From Maridesulfovibrio salexigens DSM 2638 (GTDB taxonomy: Bacteria; Desulfobacterota; Desulfovibrionia; Desulfovibrionales; Desulfovibrionaceae), in assembly GCF_000023445.1 (NCBI RefSeq), contig NC_012881.1, positions 1,431,501 through 1,495,500 of the forward strand: 64,000 nucleotides of DNA. Reading direction: 5' to 3'. Shown in pieces: positions 27,578-35,497 of this stretch. A program made the position numbers and the translations under genes. The stretch's first letter is position 1. Each line of letters opens with the position of its first letter. The notes below the pieces were generated by a model that was given only the letters and a program-made list of their open reading frames with translations, was not told where the DNA came from and did not search any database.

Positions 27578-27850
27578 TCACTCCCCAGCATTTTCCACCA
27601 GTGTAAAGCTTTCCAGCAGGATGGATTCCATGCCGTCTTTTTGGTTAATGACACCGGTAAAAAATGCTTCCTTTTGCGAAAATGTCCGTAGTTCCGGAAA
27701 ACTTTCAAGATTCTCCACGCGCAGTTCACGTTCATCCCGGCAGGCAACAAGAATGCCTGTCACTTCAAAGCGGGCGTTCCACTGAGCGGGAAGAGCCATG
27801 CCTCGGATGGTTGTTCTGGTGCTTTGCGCAGATGTAGATAGTTTTTCCAT
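27578..27850 (-). CDS. Small hypothetical protein
   Basis: 90 residues from ATG 27850 (MEKLSTSAQS), chosen because GAGAGG lies just upstream; an in-frame start at 27883 lacks an SD. Predicted mostly beta (TTIRGMALPAQWNARFEVTG) with no recognised domain. Same strand as the GNAT-pot genes, with a gap of 92 bp. Confidence 0.55.
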   Translation of the reverse strand: MEKLSTSAQSTRTTIRGMALPAQWNARFEVTGILVACRDERELRVENLESFPELRTFSQKEAFFTGVINQKDGMESILLESFTLVENAGE

Positions 27851-27997
27851 AATACCTCTCGACATTTTCAACTGGGTTGCCAAAGCATAAGGGGTGCCAA
27901 AGTTGTAAGTTGTTGAATTCGTTTATATATCTTTGGTGAGCTTGATGGTGGTAAGAATTTATAGTTCTTATTGTGCGGCAAGAGGATGTAAAATAGT

Positions 27998-28033
27998 AAA
28001 AGCCAACCTTGCTTATGCAAGATTGGCTTTCAT
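27998..28033. terminator. Hairpin terminator near sigma-54 activator gene
   Basis: AAAGCCAACCTTGC pairs with GCAAGATTGGCTTT (one mismatch, TTAT loop). It lies about 90 bp downstream of the 28118-29515 gene on the minus strand. Confidence 0.65.
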
Positions 28034-28117
28034 CGTCAGCGTATTTAGTTTAATTATTTTAATGGCTTATGGTAAGATGAGAACTTTTAGTTCTTATGTG
28101 GAAAGGGGGAGGAATTA

Positions 28118-29515
28118 TTATTTCCTGTTTTTAAAGTCTGTTCGTTTGAGCCCATGACGGTTCATCAGCTTGCTTAGCTGTCGGGTAGTTATTCCCGCTT
28201 TTTCAGCTGTGGTTTTGATAACACCGTTACATTGCTCAAGCAGACTGGAAAGGTATTGTTTTTCAAATCTGTCCACGGTTATCTGGCGTGCTTCTTTGAG
28301 AGGCAGACTGGTTTTGACCGGGGAGGTGACCACTTCTCCCTGCGTATCCAGCAAGTCAGGGGGGAAGCTGTCCGGCTGAAGAATATCGCCTGTTTCAAGG
28401 ATGCAGGCTCGTTCAATAACATTTTCCAGTTCACGTACGTTTCCGGGCCAGTCGTATTCGAGAAGCGTATCCAGTACTTGGGGATGGATACCTTTAATTT
28501 CAGTGTTCAGCAGTCCGTTAAATTGCCTGATGAAACCTTCGGAAAGCCGGGGGATGTCTTCCCGGCGCTCTCTTAGTGGGGGTATTCTAATAGGAAAAAC
28601 ATTGAGTCTGTAGAACAGGTCGCGCCGGAATTTGCCTTCTTCGCAGAGCTGCCCCATATCTTCGTTGGTCGCGGCTATGATGCGCACATCAACGGAAAGG
28701 TCGTTTTCTCCACCGACTCGCTGGATGATGCGTTCCTGAATTACGTTAAGAAGTTTGACCTGAACCGATTGGCTGACAGTGCCGATTTCATCGAGAAAAA
28801 TAGTGCCCTCGTGGGCCAGTTCAAATTTGCCCAGCTTGCGTCGGATAGCCCCGGTGAATGCTCCTTTCTCATGACCGAAGAGTTCGCTTTCCACGAGTGT
28901 GTCAGGGATTGCACCGCAGTGCACGCTGATAAAGGGCATATCTTTGCGGTTGCTGTGGGCATGGATAAGCTTGGCGATAAGGCTTTTACCGGTTCCTGTT
29001 TCACCTGTCAGCAGAACCGTAGTGCGTGTCCCTGCTACCTGTCTGATCTTAGCGAATACATCGCGCATGGATTTACTGCGAGTGTCCACGTATTCCAGTG
29101 AATCATCGTTCCAGAATTGTCCTCTGAGATAGTCCAGTTCAGATTGGAGTACATCCGATTCACGGACTTTCTCCATGACCAGACCCAGTTCTTCCTTTTC
29201 AATAGGGTGGGTCAGGTAATCAAAAGCACCGGCTTTTACTGCATCAACAGCTACTTTGGTCTGTTCCTCGCTGGCCATGACCACGATGGATGCTGACGGG
29301 TAATGTTTCCAAAGGTCATCAAGGGCCTTGGTCATGGATTTATTCTTTTTTTGCAGCGATTCCACATCTACAAAAAGGGTATCAACTTCCCGGTCATCTT
29401 CAGGGCTGGATGATTCTGTGGATGTTTCAGTCAGAATTTCTTCAATCTGGTCAATCAGACCCCCGATTTCTTCCGATCTTCTTCCATCGCGGGTAATCAC
29501 AAGCATCTTTCTCAT
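28118..29515 (-). CDS. Sigma-54-dependent response-regulator-type activator
   Basis: 465 residues. N-terminal receiver-like domain (about 1-120, VDTLFVDVES with a possible phospho-Asp, AGAFDYLTHPIEKEEL at the C-terminus of the fold). Central AAA+ domain with Walker A GETGTGKS, GAFTGA (EKGAFTGAIRR) contacting sigma-54, Walker B GTIFLDEIG and arginine-finger region FRRDLFYRLNVFPI. C-terminal Fis-type HTH (AEKAGITTRQLSKLMNRHGL). It is divergent from hydAB, so the 342-bp gap may carry its target promoter, but no convincing -24/-12 element was found there. No histidine kinase is adjacent. Confidence 0.9.
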   Translation of the reverse strand: MRKMLVITRDGRRSEEIGGLIDQIEEILTETSTESSSPEDDREVDTLFVDVESLQKKNKSMTKALDDLWKHYPSASIVVMASEEQTKVAVDAVKAGAFDYLTHPIEKEELGLVMEKVRESDVLQSELDYLRGQFWNDDSLEYVDTRSKSMRDVFAKIRQVAGTRTTVLLTGETGTGKSLIAKLIHAHSNRKDMPFISVHCGAIPDTLVESELFGHEKGAFTGAIRRKLGKFELAHEGTIFLDEIGTVSQSVQVKLLNVIQERIIQRVGGENDLSVDVRIIAATNEDMGQLCEEGKFRRDLFYRLNVFPIRIPPLRERREDIPRLSEGFIRQFNGLLNTEIKGIHPQVLDTLLEYDWPGNVRELENVIERACILETGDILQPDSFPPDLLDTQGEVVTSPVKTSLPLKEARQITVDRFEKQYLSSLLEQCNGVIKTTAEKAGITTRQLSKLMNRHGLKRTDFKNRK

Positions 29516-29857
29516 AGGCTACAACTCCTCATAGAGTATTTAAGGCTATGTTGAGTTGAGCACAATCAGAAAATTGCACAAATCTTAAAATGTTGTTGCT
29601 GGCTCTGGAAAAGATGCATGTCAGCTCTTCATTTGTCCCTCCCAGCTGATGAATCAGCCCTTATTCCATCATTATTTTAAATTTTTCATAAAGTAATTAG
29701 TGGGCTATGAAGGTCTACCAAAAAAAGTAATGCTTTTAGATCATTAATTGACATGTATAACAGAAGTGTATTAGTGCATCTCTAGTGTTACTTTTTAAAT
29801 ATTTGTGTTTGGTGTGTTTGATGATTTGTTAACTAATTTTAACAAAGGAGGCCATAC
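29516..29857 (+). promoter_or_regulatory. Intergenic regulatory region, activator / hydA
   Basis: 342 bp, AT-rich, between two divergent genes. A TTGACA at 29748-29753 could be a -35 element, but the matching -10 is poor. I found no good TGGC-N8-TTGC sigma-54 site by eye. The clearest element is the inverted repeat at 29826-29845 listed separately. Confidence 0.4.
29826..29845. promoter_or_regulatory. Inverted repeat abutting the hydA ribosome-binding site
   Basis: TTGTTAA-CTAATT-TTAACAA, a perfect 7-bp inverted repeat immediately before AAGGAGG of hydA. It could be a repressor operator (Rex sites look similar, though with a 4-bp spacer) or a small hairpin masking the SD. Confidence 0.45.
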
Positions 29858-31192
29858 ATGTCAGGATGTGCGCCGAAGTCCCCGCCAGCCGGGGCGGCAG
29901 CGGTTCAACCTGCTGTGAATGAGAATGCCAAACGAATGGAGGGTGTTGAGTACAGTCTTTACGCTCCTCCTGTGGGGGTTGATGCAGACACTGTCAGATT
30001 CGTGCGGGTTGACGAGTCTAAATGTGAAGGGTGCGGTGCGTGTGAAGAATATTGTGCCAGTGGTGCTATCCAGTCCATTAATGACGAGGGCATTCACCGG
30101 ATAGTCGATCCTGTTGCCTGCATGAACTGCGGTCAGTGTCTTACCAACTGTCCGTATGGTGCTATTTATGAGGGGGTTTCCTTCGTGGATGAGCTTGCAG
30201 CCAAGCTCAAGGATCCGAATACCATTGTTGTTTCCATGCCTGCCCCGGCAGTTCGTTACGGTCTTGGTGAATGTTTCGGTGCTTCTACCGGAACCTATGT
30301 CGGCGGAAAGATGCATGCAGCATTGCGCAAACTTGGATTCGATTACATTTGGGACAACGAATTCACTGCTGACGTTACCATCATGGAAGAAGGTACCGAG
30401 CTCCTTCACAGGGTGAAAAGTCAGGGAAGCAAGGATGCAATGCCTTTGCCTCAGTTCACTTCCTGTTGTCCGGGCTGGGTAAAGTTTGCTGAGACTTTTT
30501 ATCCCGACCTGATTCCCAACCTGTCCACCTGTAAATCTCCTATCGGTATGCTTGGTCCCTTGGCTAAGACATATGGTGCGAAGGAAACAAAAACAGACGG
30601 TAAGAAGATTTACACTGTTTCCATAATGCCCTGTATCGCCAAGAAGTACGAAGGTGTACGCAGTGAGCTCGATGATGCCGGATATGACCGTGACATCGAT
30701 GCTACTATCAATACCCGTGAGCTTGCTTACATGATCAAGGCAGCTGGTATTGATTTTAACAACCTGCCTGATGAAGATCCTGATCCTGTTCTCGGTGAAT
30801 CCACCGGTGCGGCTACCATCTTCGGTAACAGCGGTGGTGTAATGGAAGCGGCCCTCAGGCTTGCCTACGAAGTCCTTTCCGGCACCAAGATCCCCAGCCC
30901 TGATATCAAAGTTGTCCGTACTCACGAGGGTATTAACACAGCTGATGTTCATGTCCCCAACTTCGGAACTGTGAAAGTTGCTGTTGCTAGTGGGCTTGAT
31001 AACGCTGCCAAGCTTTGTGATGAAGTTCGTGCAGGTAAATCTCCTTATCACTTTATCGAGATTATGACTTGTCCCGGCGGTTGCGTTAACGGTGGCGGAC
31101 AGCCTCTTGATCCTGAAATCAGGGCTTCCCTGTTCAGGTCTACCGTGGCTCAGATCAACAAGCGTTTCAGAGCCCGCAAAATTAAGGCATAA
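29858..31192 (+). CDS. hydA: Periplasmic [FeFe] hydrogenase large subunit
   Basis: 444 residues. Two [4Fe-4S] ferredoxin motifs (CEGCGACEEYC and CMNCGQCLTNC) precede the H-cluster domain with its three signatures: FTSCCPGW, MPCIAKKYEG and TCPGGCVNGGGQP. Together with the separate Tat-signal small subunit this is the Desulfovibrio HydAB type, which consumes or makes H2 in the periplasm and exchanges electrons with c-type cytochromes. The N-terminus has about 30 residues more than the D. vulgaris form as I remember it (MSGCAPKSPPAGAAAVQPAV). Export would ride on HydB's Tat signal. SD AAGGAGG is strong. Confidence 0.97.
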   Translation: MSGCAPKSPPAGAAAVQPAVNENAKRMEGVEYSLYAPPVGVDADTVRFVRVDESKCEGCGACEEYCASGAIQSINDEGIHRIVDPVACMNCGQCLTNCPYGAIYEGVSFVDELAAKLKDPNTIVVSMPAPAVRYGLGECFGASTGTYVGGKMHAALRKLGFDYIWDNEFTADVTIMEEGTELLHRVKSQGSKDAMPLPQFTSCCPGWVKFAETFYPDLIPNLSTCKSPIGMLGPLAKTYGAKETKTDGKKIYTVSIMPCIAKKYEGVRSELDDAGYDRDIDATINTRELAYMIKAAGIDFNNLPDEDPDPVLGESTGAATIFGNSGGVMEAALRLAYEVLSGTKIPSPDIKVVRTHEGINTADVHVPNFGTVKVAVASGLDNAAKLCDEVRAGKSPYHFIEIMTCPGGCVNGGGQPLDPEIRASLFRSTVAQINKRFRARKIKA

Positions 31193-31204
31193 GGAGAAAC
31201 TGAT

Positions 31205-31543
31205 ATGAAATTAAGCAGACGCAGTTTCATCAAGGCCGCAGGTGCGGTGGCCGGTTATGCGGTTCTGGGCGTGAATATTGCCAAAGAGGCAGCAGCGGAA
31301 GTCATGGACTTTGTTGCACGCCGTCAGAACTCTGTTTATGCAGCAGATGCCAACAAGGATATCTACAAGTATAGAAAATCTCAGGACAACCCCATGATCG
31401 TTAAAATTTACGATCCTAAAAAAGGTTTCCTGCACGATGGTCCTTGTGGGCATAAATCCCATGAGCTCCTGCATACTTATTACTACGATCGCAGCAGTAA
31501 GCTTAATGCCTTGAAAGAAAAGGGCATCAAGCTGAATCTCTAA
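31205..31543 (+). CDS. hydB: Periplasmic [FeFe] hydrogenase small subunit
   Basis: 112 residues. The Tat signal is SRRSFIKAAGAVAGYAVLG with the twin Arg at residues 5-6. The mature part contains GHKSHELLHTYYYDRS, the region that wraps around HydA. It carries no cofactor of its own and directs the folded heterodimer through the Tat system. It lies 12 bp after hydA with SD AAGGAG. Confidence 0.96.
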   Translation: MKLSRRSFIKAAGAVAGYAVLGVNIAKEAAAEVMDFVARRQNSVYAADANKDIYKYRKSQDNPMIVKIYDPKKGFLHDGPCGHKSHELLHTYYYDRSSKLNALKEKGIKLNL

Positions 31544-31755
31544 AATTATATACATGCGTTTGCCTGAGGTGAGGATCTCTCTGGCCCAAGGGTCGGCGCA
31601 AGTTTCGGAGGCTGTTTTGTGAAAACAGCCAGTGTTTTTCTTACCGGCAAATTACCGAGGAAAAGGGTCCGTCCTGACTTCCTGCAGGGGTTTCCCCGGC
31701 AAGCTCCGGAAGCTGTCAGTTGCTTCTTTACTTCGACCATTGCGGAGCCTTTTTA
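31544..31755 (+). ncRNA. Structured untranslated region before the maturation operon
   Basis: 212 bp without a convincing gene. It contains a terminator-like hairpin at 31610-31639, a GGGG-TTT-CCCC hairpin at about 31687-31697 and the palindrome CCTGCAGG (31680-31687). GC content is higher than in the upstream intergenic regions. It could be a 5' leader or attenuator for the TM1266-hydG operon or a processed RNA; it matches no riboswitch class that I recognise. Confidence 0.35.
31610..31639 (+). terminator. Hairpin terminator/attenuator after hydAB
   Basis: GGCTGTTTT pairs perfectly with AAAACAGCC (GTG loop), followed four bases later by TTTTT. It would separate hydAB from the maturation operon or attenuate readthrough. 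Confidence 0.65.
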
Positions 31756-31998
31756 ATGGATAAGCGTTTGGGAATTATAGGAATAACCATCAAAGACAGA
31801 TACAAGTCTGCACCGAAGGTCAATCAGACCTTAAGTGAACATGGAGAAATCATTGTAGGGCGCATGGGACTTCCTTTCCGCGAAAAGGGCGTGAATGTCA
31901 TCGGTATAATTATCGAGGCAACCACGGATCAGGTCGGGGCATTAACCGGGCAACTGGGCATGCTTCAAGGCGTAAAAGTCAAATCACTTCTCGTGTAG
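31756..31998 (+). CDS. TM1266-type iron-only hydrogenase system regulator
   Basis: 80 residues from ATG 31756, with SD GGAG eight bases upstream. ACT/NikR-C-like small protein: KRLGIIGITIKDRYKSAPK, NQTLSEHGEIIVGRMGLP, and GIIIEATTDQVGALTGQLG. This family is repeatedly found with hydEFG and named a putative regulator of the iron-only hydrogenase system; its mechanism is not known to me. It lies 14 bp before hydG, so it is the first gene of the maturation operon. Confidence 0.85.
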   Translation: MDKRLGIIGITIKDRYKSAPKVNQTLSEHGEIIVGRMGLPFREKGVNVIGIIIEATTDQVGALTGQLGMLQGVKVKSLLV

Positions 31999-32012
31999 GA
32001 AAGGATACCGTT

Positions 32013-33437
32013 ATGAATAAGAATGCCACCCTTGGAACCGATCTCAAATCATTTATTGATGAAGAGCTTATTTGGTCGGAAATTGAAAAAGCCACCAACC
32101 CTGAACCTTCCCTCGTCCGTGACGTCATAGCAAAAGCCAAAGAGAGAAAAGGTCTTTCTCCCTTTGAGGCAGCGGTTTTGCTGAAGAACAAGGACTTGGA
32201 GTTGGACAATGAAATTTTTGAAGCCGCCATTGAAGTGAAAAAGGGCATCTACGGCAACAGATTGGTCCTTTTCGCTCCTCTTTATATTTCTAATGAATGT
32301 GCCAACCAGTGTGCATACTGTGGTTTTAACGCCACTAATAAAGACCTCGAACGACGAACTCTTACTGCGGAAGAAATTCATAAAGAGGTCGAGGTCCTTG
32401 AAGATCTGGGGCATAAGCGTCTTCTTCTGGTTTATGGTGAACATCCTAAGTATGATGCCGATTGGATTGCTCAGACTGTTAGAGATGTTTACTCAGTTAC
32501 TTCCCGCAAGAGCGGTGAAATTCGCAGGGTAAACATCAACTGTGCTCCGTTGGATGTTGAGGGTTTCAGGAAATTGCATGAGGTAGGTATCGGTACCTAC
32601 CAGTGTTTCCATGAAACCTATCATCAGGAAACATACAAAAAATATCATCTCGCAGGCCGTAAAACAGATTACAACTGGCGTCTTTATGCCATGCACCGTG
32701 CTATGGAAGCAGGTATTGATGATGTCGGCATGGGCGCGCTTTTCGGTCTTTATGATCCGGTCTTCGAGGTTATGGGCTTGCTCTACCACGCCTTGCAACT
32801 GGAAGCTGATTGCGGCGTAGGTCCTCATACCATTTCTTTCCCCCGTATTGAGCCTGCGCAGAACTCTGATCTGGCCCTGAATCCTCCTTTCCTTTCTTCG
32901 CCTCATGATTTCAAGAAAATTGTGGCAGTACTGCGTCTGGCTGTGCCGTATACCGGACTGATCCTGTCTACCAGAGAAAATCCCGAAACCCGCAAGGAAT
33001 TGCTGGAAGTCGGTGTTTCCCAGATTTCAGGCGGTTCGCGCACATACCCCGGTGCTTACAGCGATCCTGAATATGACCGTCCCGAAGTTCAGCAGTTCTG
33101 TATTGGCGACAGCCGTTCCCTTGATGAAACCATCCGTTCCATCGTAGGTGATCATGGCTATGTACCTTCATGGTGTACTGCCTGTTATCGCCTTGGTCGT
33201 ACCGGCGAGCATTTTATGGAATTGGCCAAAACCGGATTCATCCAGAAATTCTGCTTGCCCAACGGCTTGCTGACTTTTAAGGAATACCTCGAGGATTATG
33301 CTTCTGAAGAGACCAAGAAGGTCGGAGAAGAATTGATAAGGAATGAAATTGAAAGCTATGCTGATCCTGAACGCCGCAAGCTGCTGACCGACCGCCTTTC
33401 CCGTATGGAAAAAGGCGAACGGGATCTCTATCTGTAA
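32013..33437 (+). CDS. hydG: [FeFe] hydrogenase maturase HydG (tyrosine lyase)
   Basis: 474 residues. Radical-SAM cluster motif CANQCAYC (CxxxCxxC) and the HydG-specific C-terminal cluster region CTACYRLGRTGEHFM. It splits tyrosine to give CO and cyanide on an Fe-Cys synthon that becomes the H-cluster diiron site. Related to ThiH, but the C-terminal CxxC and genomic setting identify HydG. Confidence 0.96.
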   Translation: MNKNATLGTDLKSFIDEELIWSEIEKATNPEPSLVRDVIAKAKERKGLSPFEAAVLLKNKDLELDNEIFEAAIEVKKGIYGNRLVLFAPLYISNECANQCAYCGFNATNKDLERRTLTAEEIHKEVEVLEDLGHKRLLLVYGEHPKYDADWIAQTVRDVYSVTSRKSGEIRRVNINCAPLDVEGFRKLHEVGIGTYQCFHETYHQETYKKYHLAGRKTDYNWRLYAMHRAMEAGIDDVGMGALFGLYDPVFEVMGLLYHALQLEADCGVGPHTISFPRIEPAQNSDLALNPPFLSSPHDFKKIVAVLRLAVPYTGLILSTRENPETRKELLEVGVSQISGGSRTYPGAYSDPEYDRPEVQQFCIGDSRSLDETIRSIVGDHGYVPSWCTACYRLGRTGEHFMELAKTGFIQKFCLPNGLLTFKEYLEDYASEETKKVGEELIRNEIESYADPERRKLLTDRLSRMEKGERDLYL

Positions 33438-33455
33438 TTAGAATCCGGGGGGAAT

Positions 33456-34895
33456 ATGTCTGAAGCCGGAAAAACTGCTTTCCGCATAGAGAAAGACGCG
33501 CTGGGTGAAATGGAGATCCCGGCGGAATCGTATTACGGTATCCATACCCGGCGGGCTATGCTCAATTTCCCGCTATCCGATTCCCGAATTCATGATCGGT
33601 TTATCCGCTCATTCGGGCAGGTGAAAGAGGCATGTGCTGCTGTAAATATGAAACTGGGCTTTCTGGATGACAGGATAGGAAGGGCGGTTATTACGGCATG
33701 CAGGGATGTTTCCTCCGGTAAATTAAACTCCAGTATAGTGGTTGATCCTTATCAGGGCGGTGCGGGGACTTCCACTAATATGAATTTCAATGAAGTCATA
33801 GCGAACAGGGCTGCTGAGATATTAGGTGGAGAACTTGGTGACTACGGATTGGTCCACCCCGTTGATCACGTAAATATGCATCAGTCCACCAATGATGTTT
33901 ACCCCACGGCTTTGAAGGTAGCAGTTCTTGCACTTCTGGTTGATCTGGAAAAAGAGGTCTCAAAGCTTCAAGGGACATTACAGCATAAAGAAGCTGAATT
34001 CTCACAGGTAGTAAAAGTGGGACGAACGCAGCTGATGGACGCTGTACCCATGACGTTGGGAATGACCTTCGGTGTCTTTGCCGATGCTGTAGCCCGTGAT
34101 CGCTGGCGTATTTTCAAATGCCGGGAAAGGATCAAGAAGGTTAATCTGGGCGGCACTGCTATTGGAACAGGACTTGGTGCACCTCGCGATTATATCCTTC
34201 AGGTTGCCGGAGAATTGAAGAATATATGCGGTCTTCCTGTTTCAAGGTCGGAAAATCTCATAGATACCACCCAGAATTGTGACTCTTTTGTAGAAGTTTC
34301 CGGGATGCTTAAGTCCTACGCCACAAATCTGATGAAGATCGCAAATGATCTGCGGCTGTTGAGTAGCGGACCTTCTACCGGGCTTGGAGAGATCAAACTT
34401 CCTGCACGTCAGTGCGGCTCATCCATCATGGCCGGTAAAGTCAATCCGGTTATACCTGAATCGGTTGCGCAGGTGGCTTTGCAGGTTATGGGCAATGATC
34501 AGACTATTACTCTTGCCGCGTCTATGGCTCAGTTGGAGCTTAATCAGTTTATGCCGCTTCTGGCGCACAATATCCTTAATTCCTTAAGTCTGCTGCAAAA
34601 TGTAACCGTAAGTTTTACTCGTAATTGTGTGCATGGGATAACCGCTGACACTGACCGCTGCCGCGAGCATATGGAGTCGAGCTACGCGCTGGCCACTGTT
34701 CTGGTTCCGGTTCTGGGTTACAGCTCTGTGGAGAAACTAATCGATTCCTGCCGTGAATCCGGGCGTTCATTACGTGATGAAATAGTTTTTCAGGGGCTTG
34801 CCGGGGCTGATGAAGTTGACGAACTCCTGTCCCCGCAACGGCTTTGCAAGCAGGGGTTCACCTCGGATGAAGTAAAGTGGGGTAAGAAGAAATGA
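33456..34895 (+). CDS. Aspartate ammonia-lyase-like protein in maturation operon
   Basis: 479 residues of the aspartase/fumarase superfamily. The active-site loop is CGSSIMAGKVNPVIPE, where aspartases usually have GSSIMPAKVNP, and the HxSTNDVYPTA segment (HQSTNDVYPTALKV) is intact. Reaction: L-aspartate to fumarate plus ammonia. It lies inside the hyd maturation operon, 18 bp after hydG and overlapping the next gene, so it may supply ammonia for the dithiomethylamine bridge; this is inference. A close family member with another substrate is possible given the loop changes. Confidence 0.85.
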   Translation: MSEAGKTAFRIEKDALGEMEIPAESYYGIHTRRAMLNFPLSDSRIHDRFIRSFGQVKEACAAVNMKLGFLDDRIGRAVITACRDVSSGKLNSSIVVDPYQGGAGTSTNMNFNEVIANRAAEILGGELGDYGLVHPVDHVNMHQSTNDVYPTALKVAVLALLVDLEKEVSKLQGTLQHKEAEFSQVVKVGRTQLMDAVPMTLGMTFGVFADAVARDRWRIFKCRERIKKVNLGGTAIGTGLGAPRDYILQVAGELKNICGLPVSRSENLIDTTQNCDSFVEVSGMLKSYATNLMKIANDLRLLSSGPSTGLGEIKLPARQCGSSIMAGKVNPVIPESVAQVALQVMGNDQTITLAASMAQLELNQFMPLLAHNILNSLSLLQNVTVSFTRNCVHGITADTDRCREHMESSYALATVLVPVLGYSSVEKLIDSCRESGRSLRDEIVFQGLAGADEVDELLSPQRLCKQGFTSDEVKWGKKK

Positions 34896-35497
34896 AGCTC
34901 GTAAGTGGTGTAGGGGAGTTGGGTATTCCTACAATGTTTGCCGAGGCGAAGAGACGAATTATCCTCCATGCCGCGGTTTACGGCCCTTTTTCAAAGTCTG
35001 AGGTTCATATTCAGGGGTTGGAGAAAGCCTTGTCGCGGACCGGTTTCAACAGCCTTGATGTCATTGCCGTGCAGCCCGGAAGCGAAAATGGATGGGACAA
35101 TTCGTTCTTAACCGCTCTGCGTTTCGGGATTTCCCGGCAGTCTGTCGATGATGAGCTTGAGCTTTCACAATCATTTTTAGTTGAACTGGCTGAACGTCAT
35201 CCTGAAAAAGTAAATGTTTTTCCGGCCGGCAATCTTCCATGTCTGCCGCTTGTTATTGTGGATGATACCATTTGTTTCGGGCAGTATGCGCATTCCTGCG
35301 TTCATGCTCCTCAAGGATTCTGGGGATGTGTTGAGGCTGATGTTGAAAAACTTTTTAGCTGGGCCGAGTCAGGGAGTGTTCCGGTTGGAGCCGGGGCTGA
35401 TGAGATTGCCGCATTCAGACTGGTCAGTGAATGTTCCAGGGCTATGAAGTGCAGTGTAAATGTTGAAGGGGGTGATGATGGCTGTGCTCGGGCGTGA
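34892..35497 (+). CDS. Uncharacterised hydrogenase-maturation-operon protein
   Basis: 201 residues. It overlaps the lyase gene (ATGA, 4 nt) and hydE (20 nt), so it is clearly part of the operon. No family recognised with confidence. RRIILHAAVYGPFSKSEVH near the N-terminus and VIVDDTICFGQYAHSCVH in the middle loosely recall the paired halves of a phospholipase-D-like fold, but the HKD motifs are absent. Four Cys residues lie in the second half (LPCLP, TICFG, HSCVH, WGCVE). No signal peptide or TM. A chaperone or enzyme of H-cluster assembly is an inference from position only. Confidence 0.8.
   Translation: MKLVSGVGELGIPTMFAEAKRRIILHAAVYGPFSKSEVHIQGLEKALSRTGFNSLDVIAVQPGSENGWDNSFLTALRFGISRQSVDDELELSQSFLVELAERHPEKVNVFPAGNLPCLPLVIVDDTICFGQYAHSCVHAPQGFWGCVEADVEKLFSWAESGSVPVGAGADEIAAFRLVSECSRAMKCSVNVEGGDDGCARA

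Noticed and set aside
27933-28157. 74-codon frame downstream of the sigma-54 activator
   Set aside because: It runs through the terminator hairpin at 27998-28033 and into the activator's 3' end, with no SD.
29858-29890. Lipoprotein signal in HydA (SGCA near the N-terminus)
   Set aside because: There is no hydrophobic stretch before the Cys, and HydA is exported through HydB's Tat signal.
29861-31051. 396-codon open frame antisense to hydA
   Set aside because: Shadow of the hydrogenase gene; no SD or domain.
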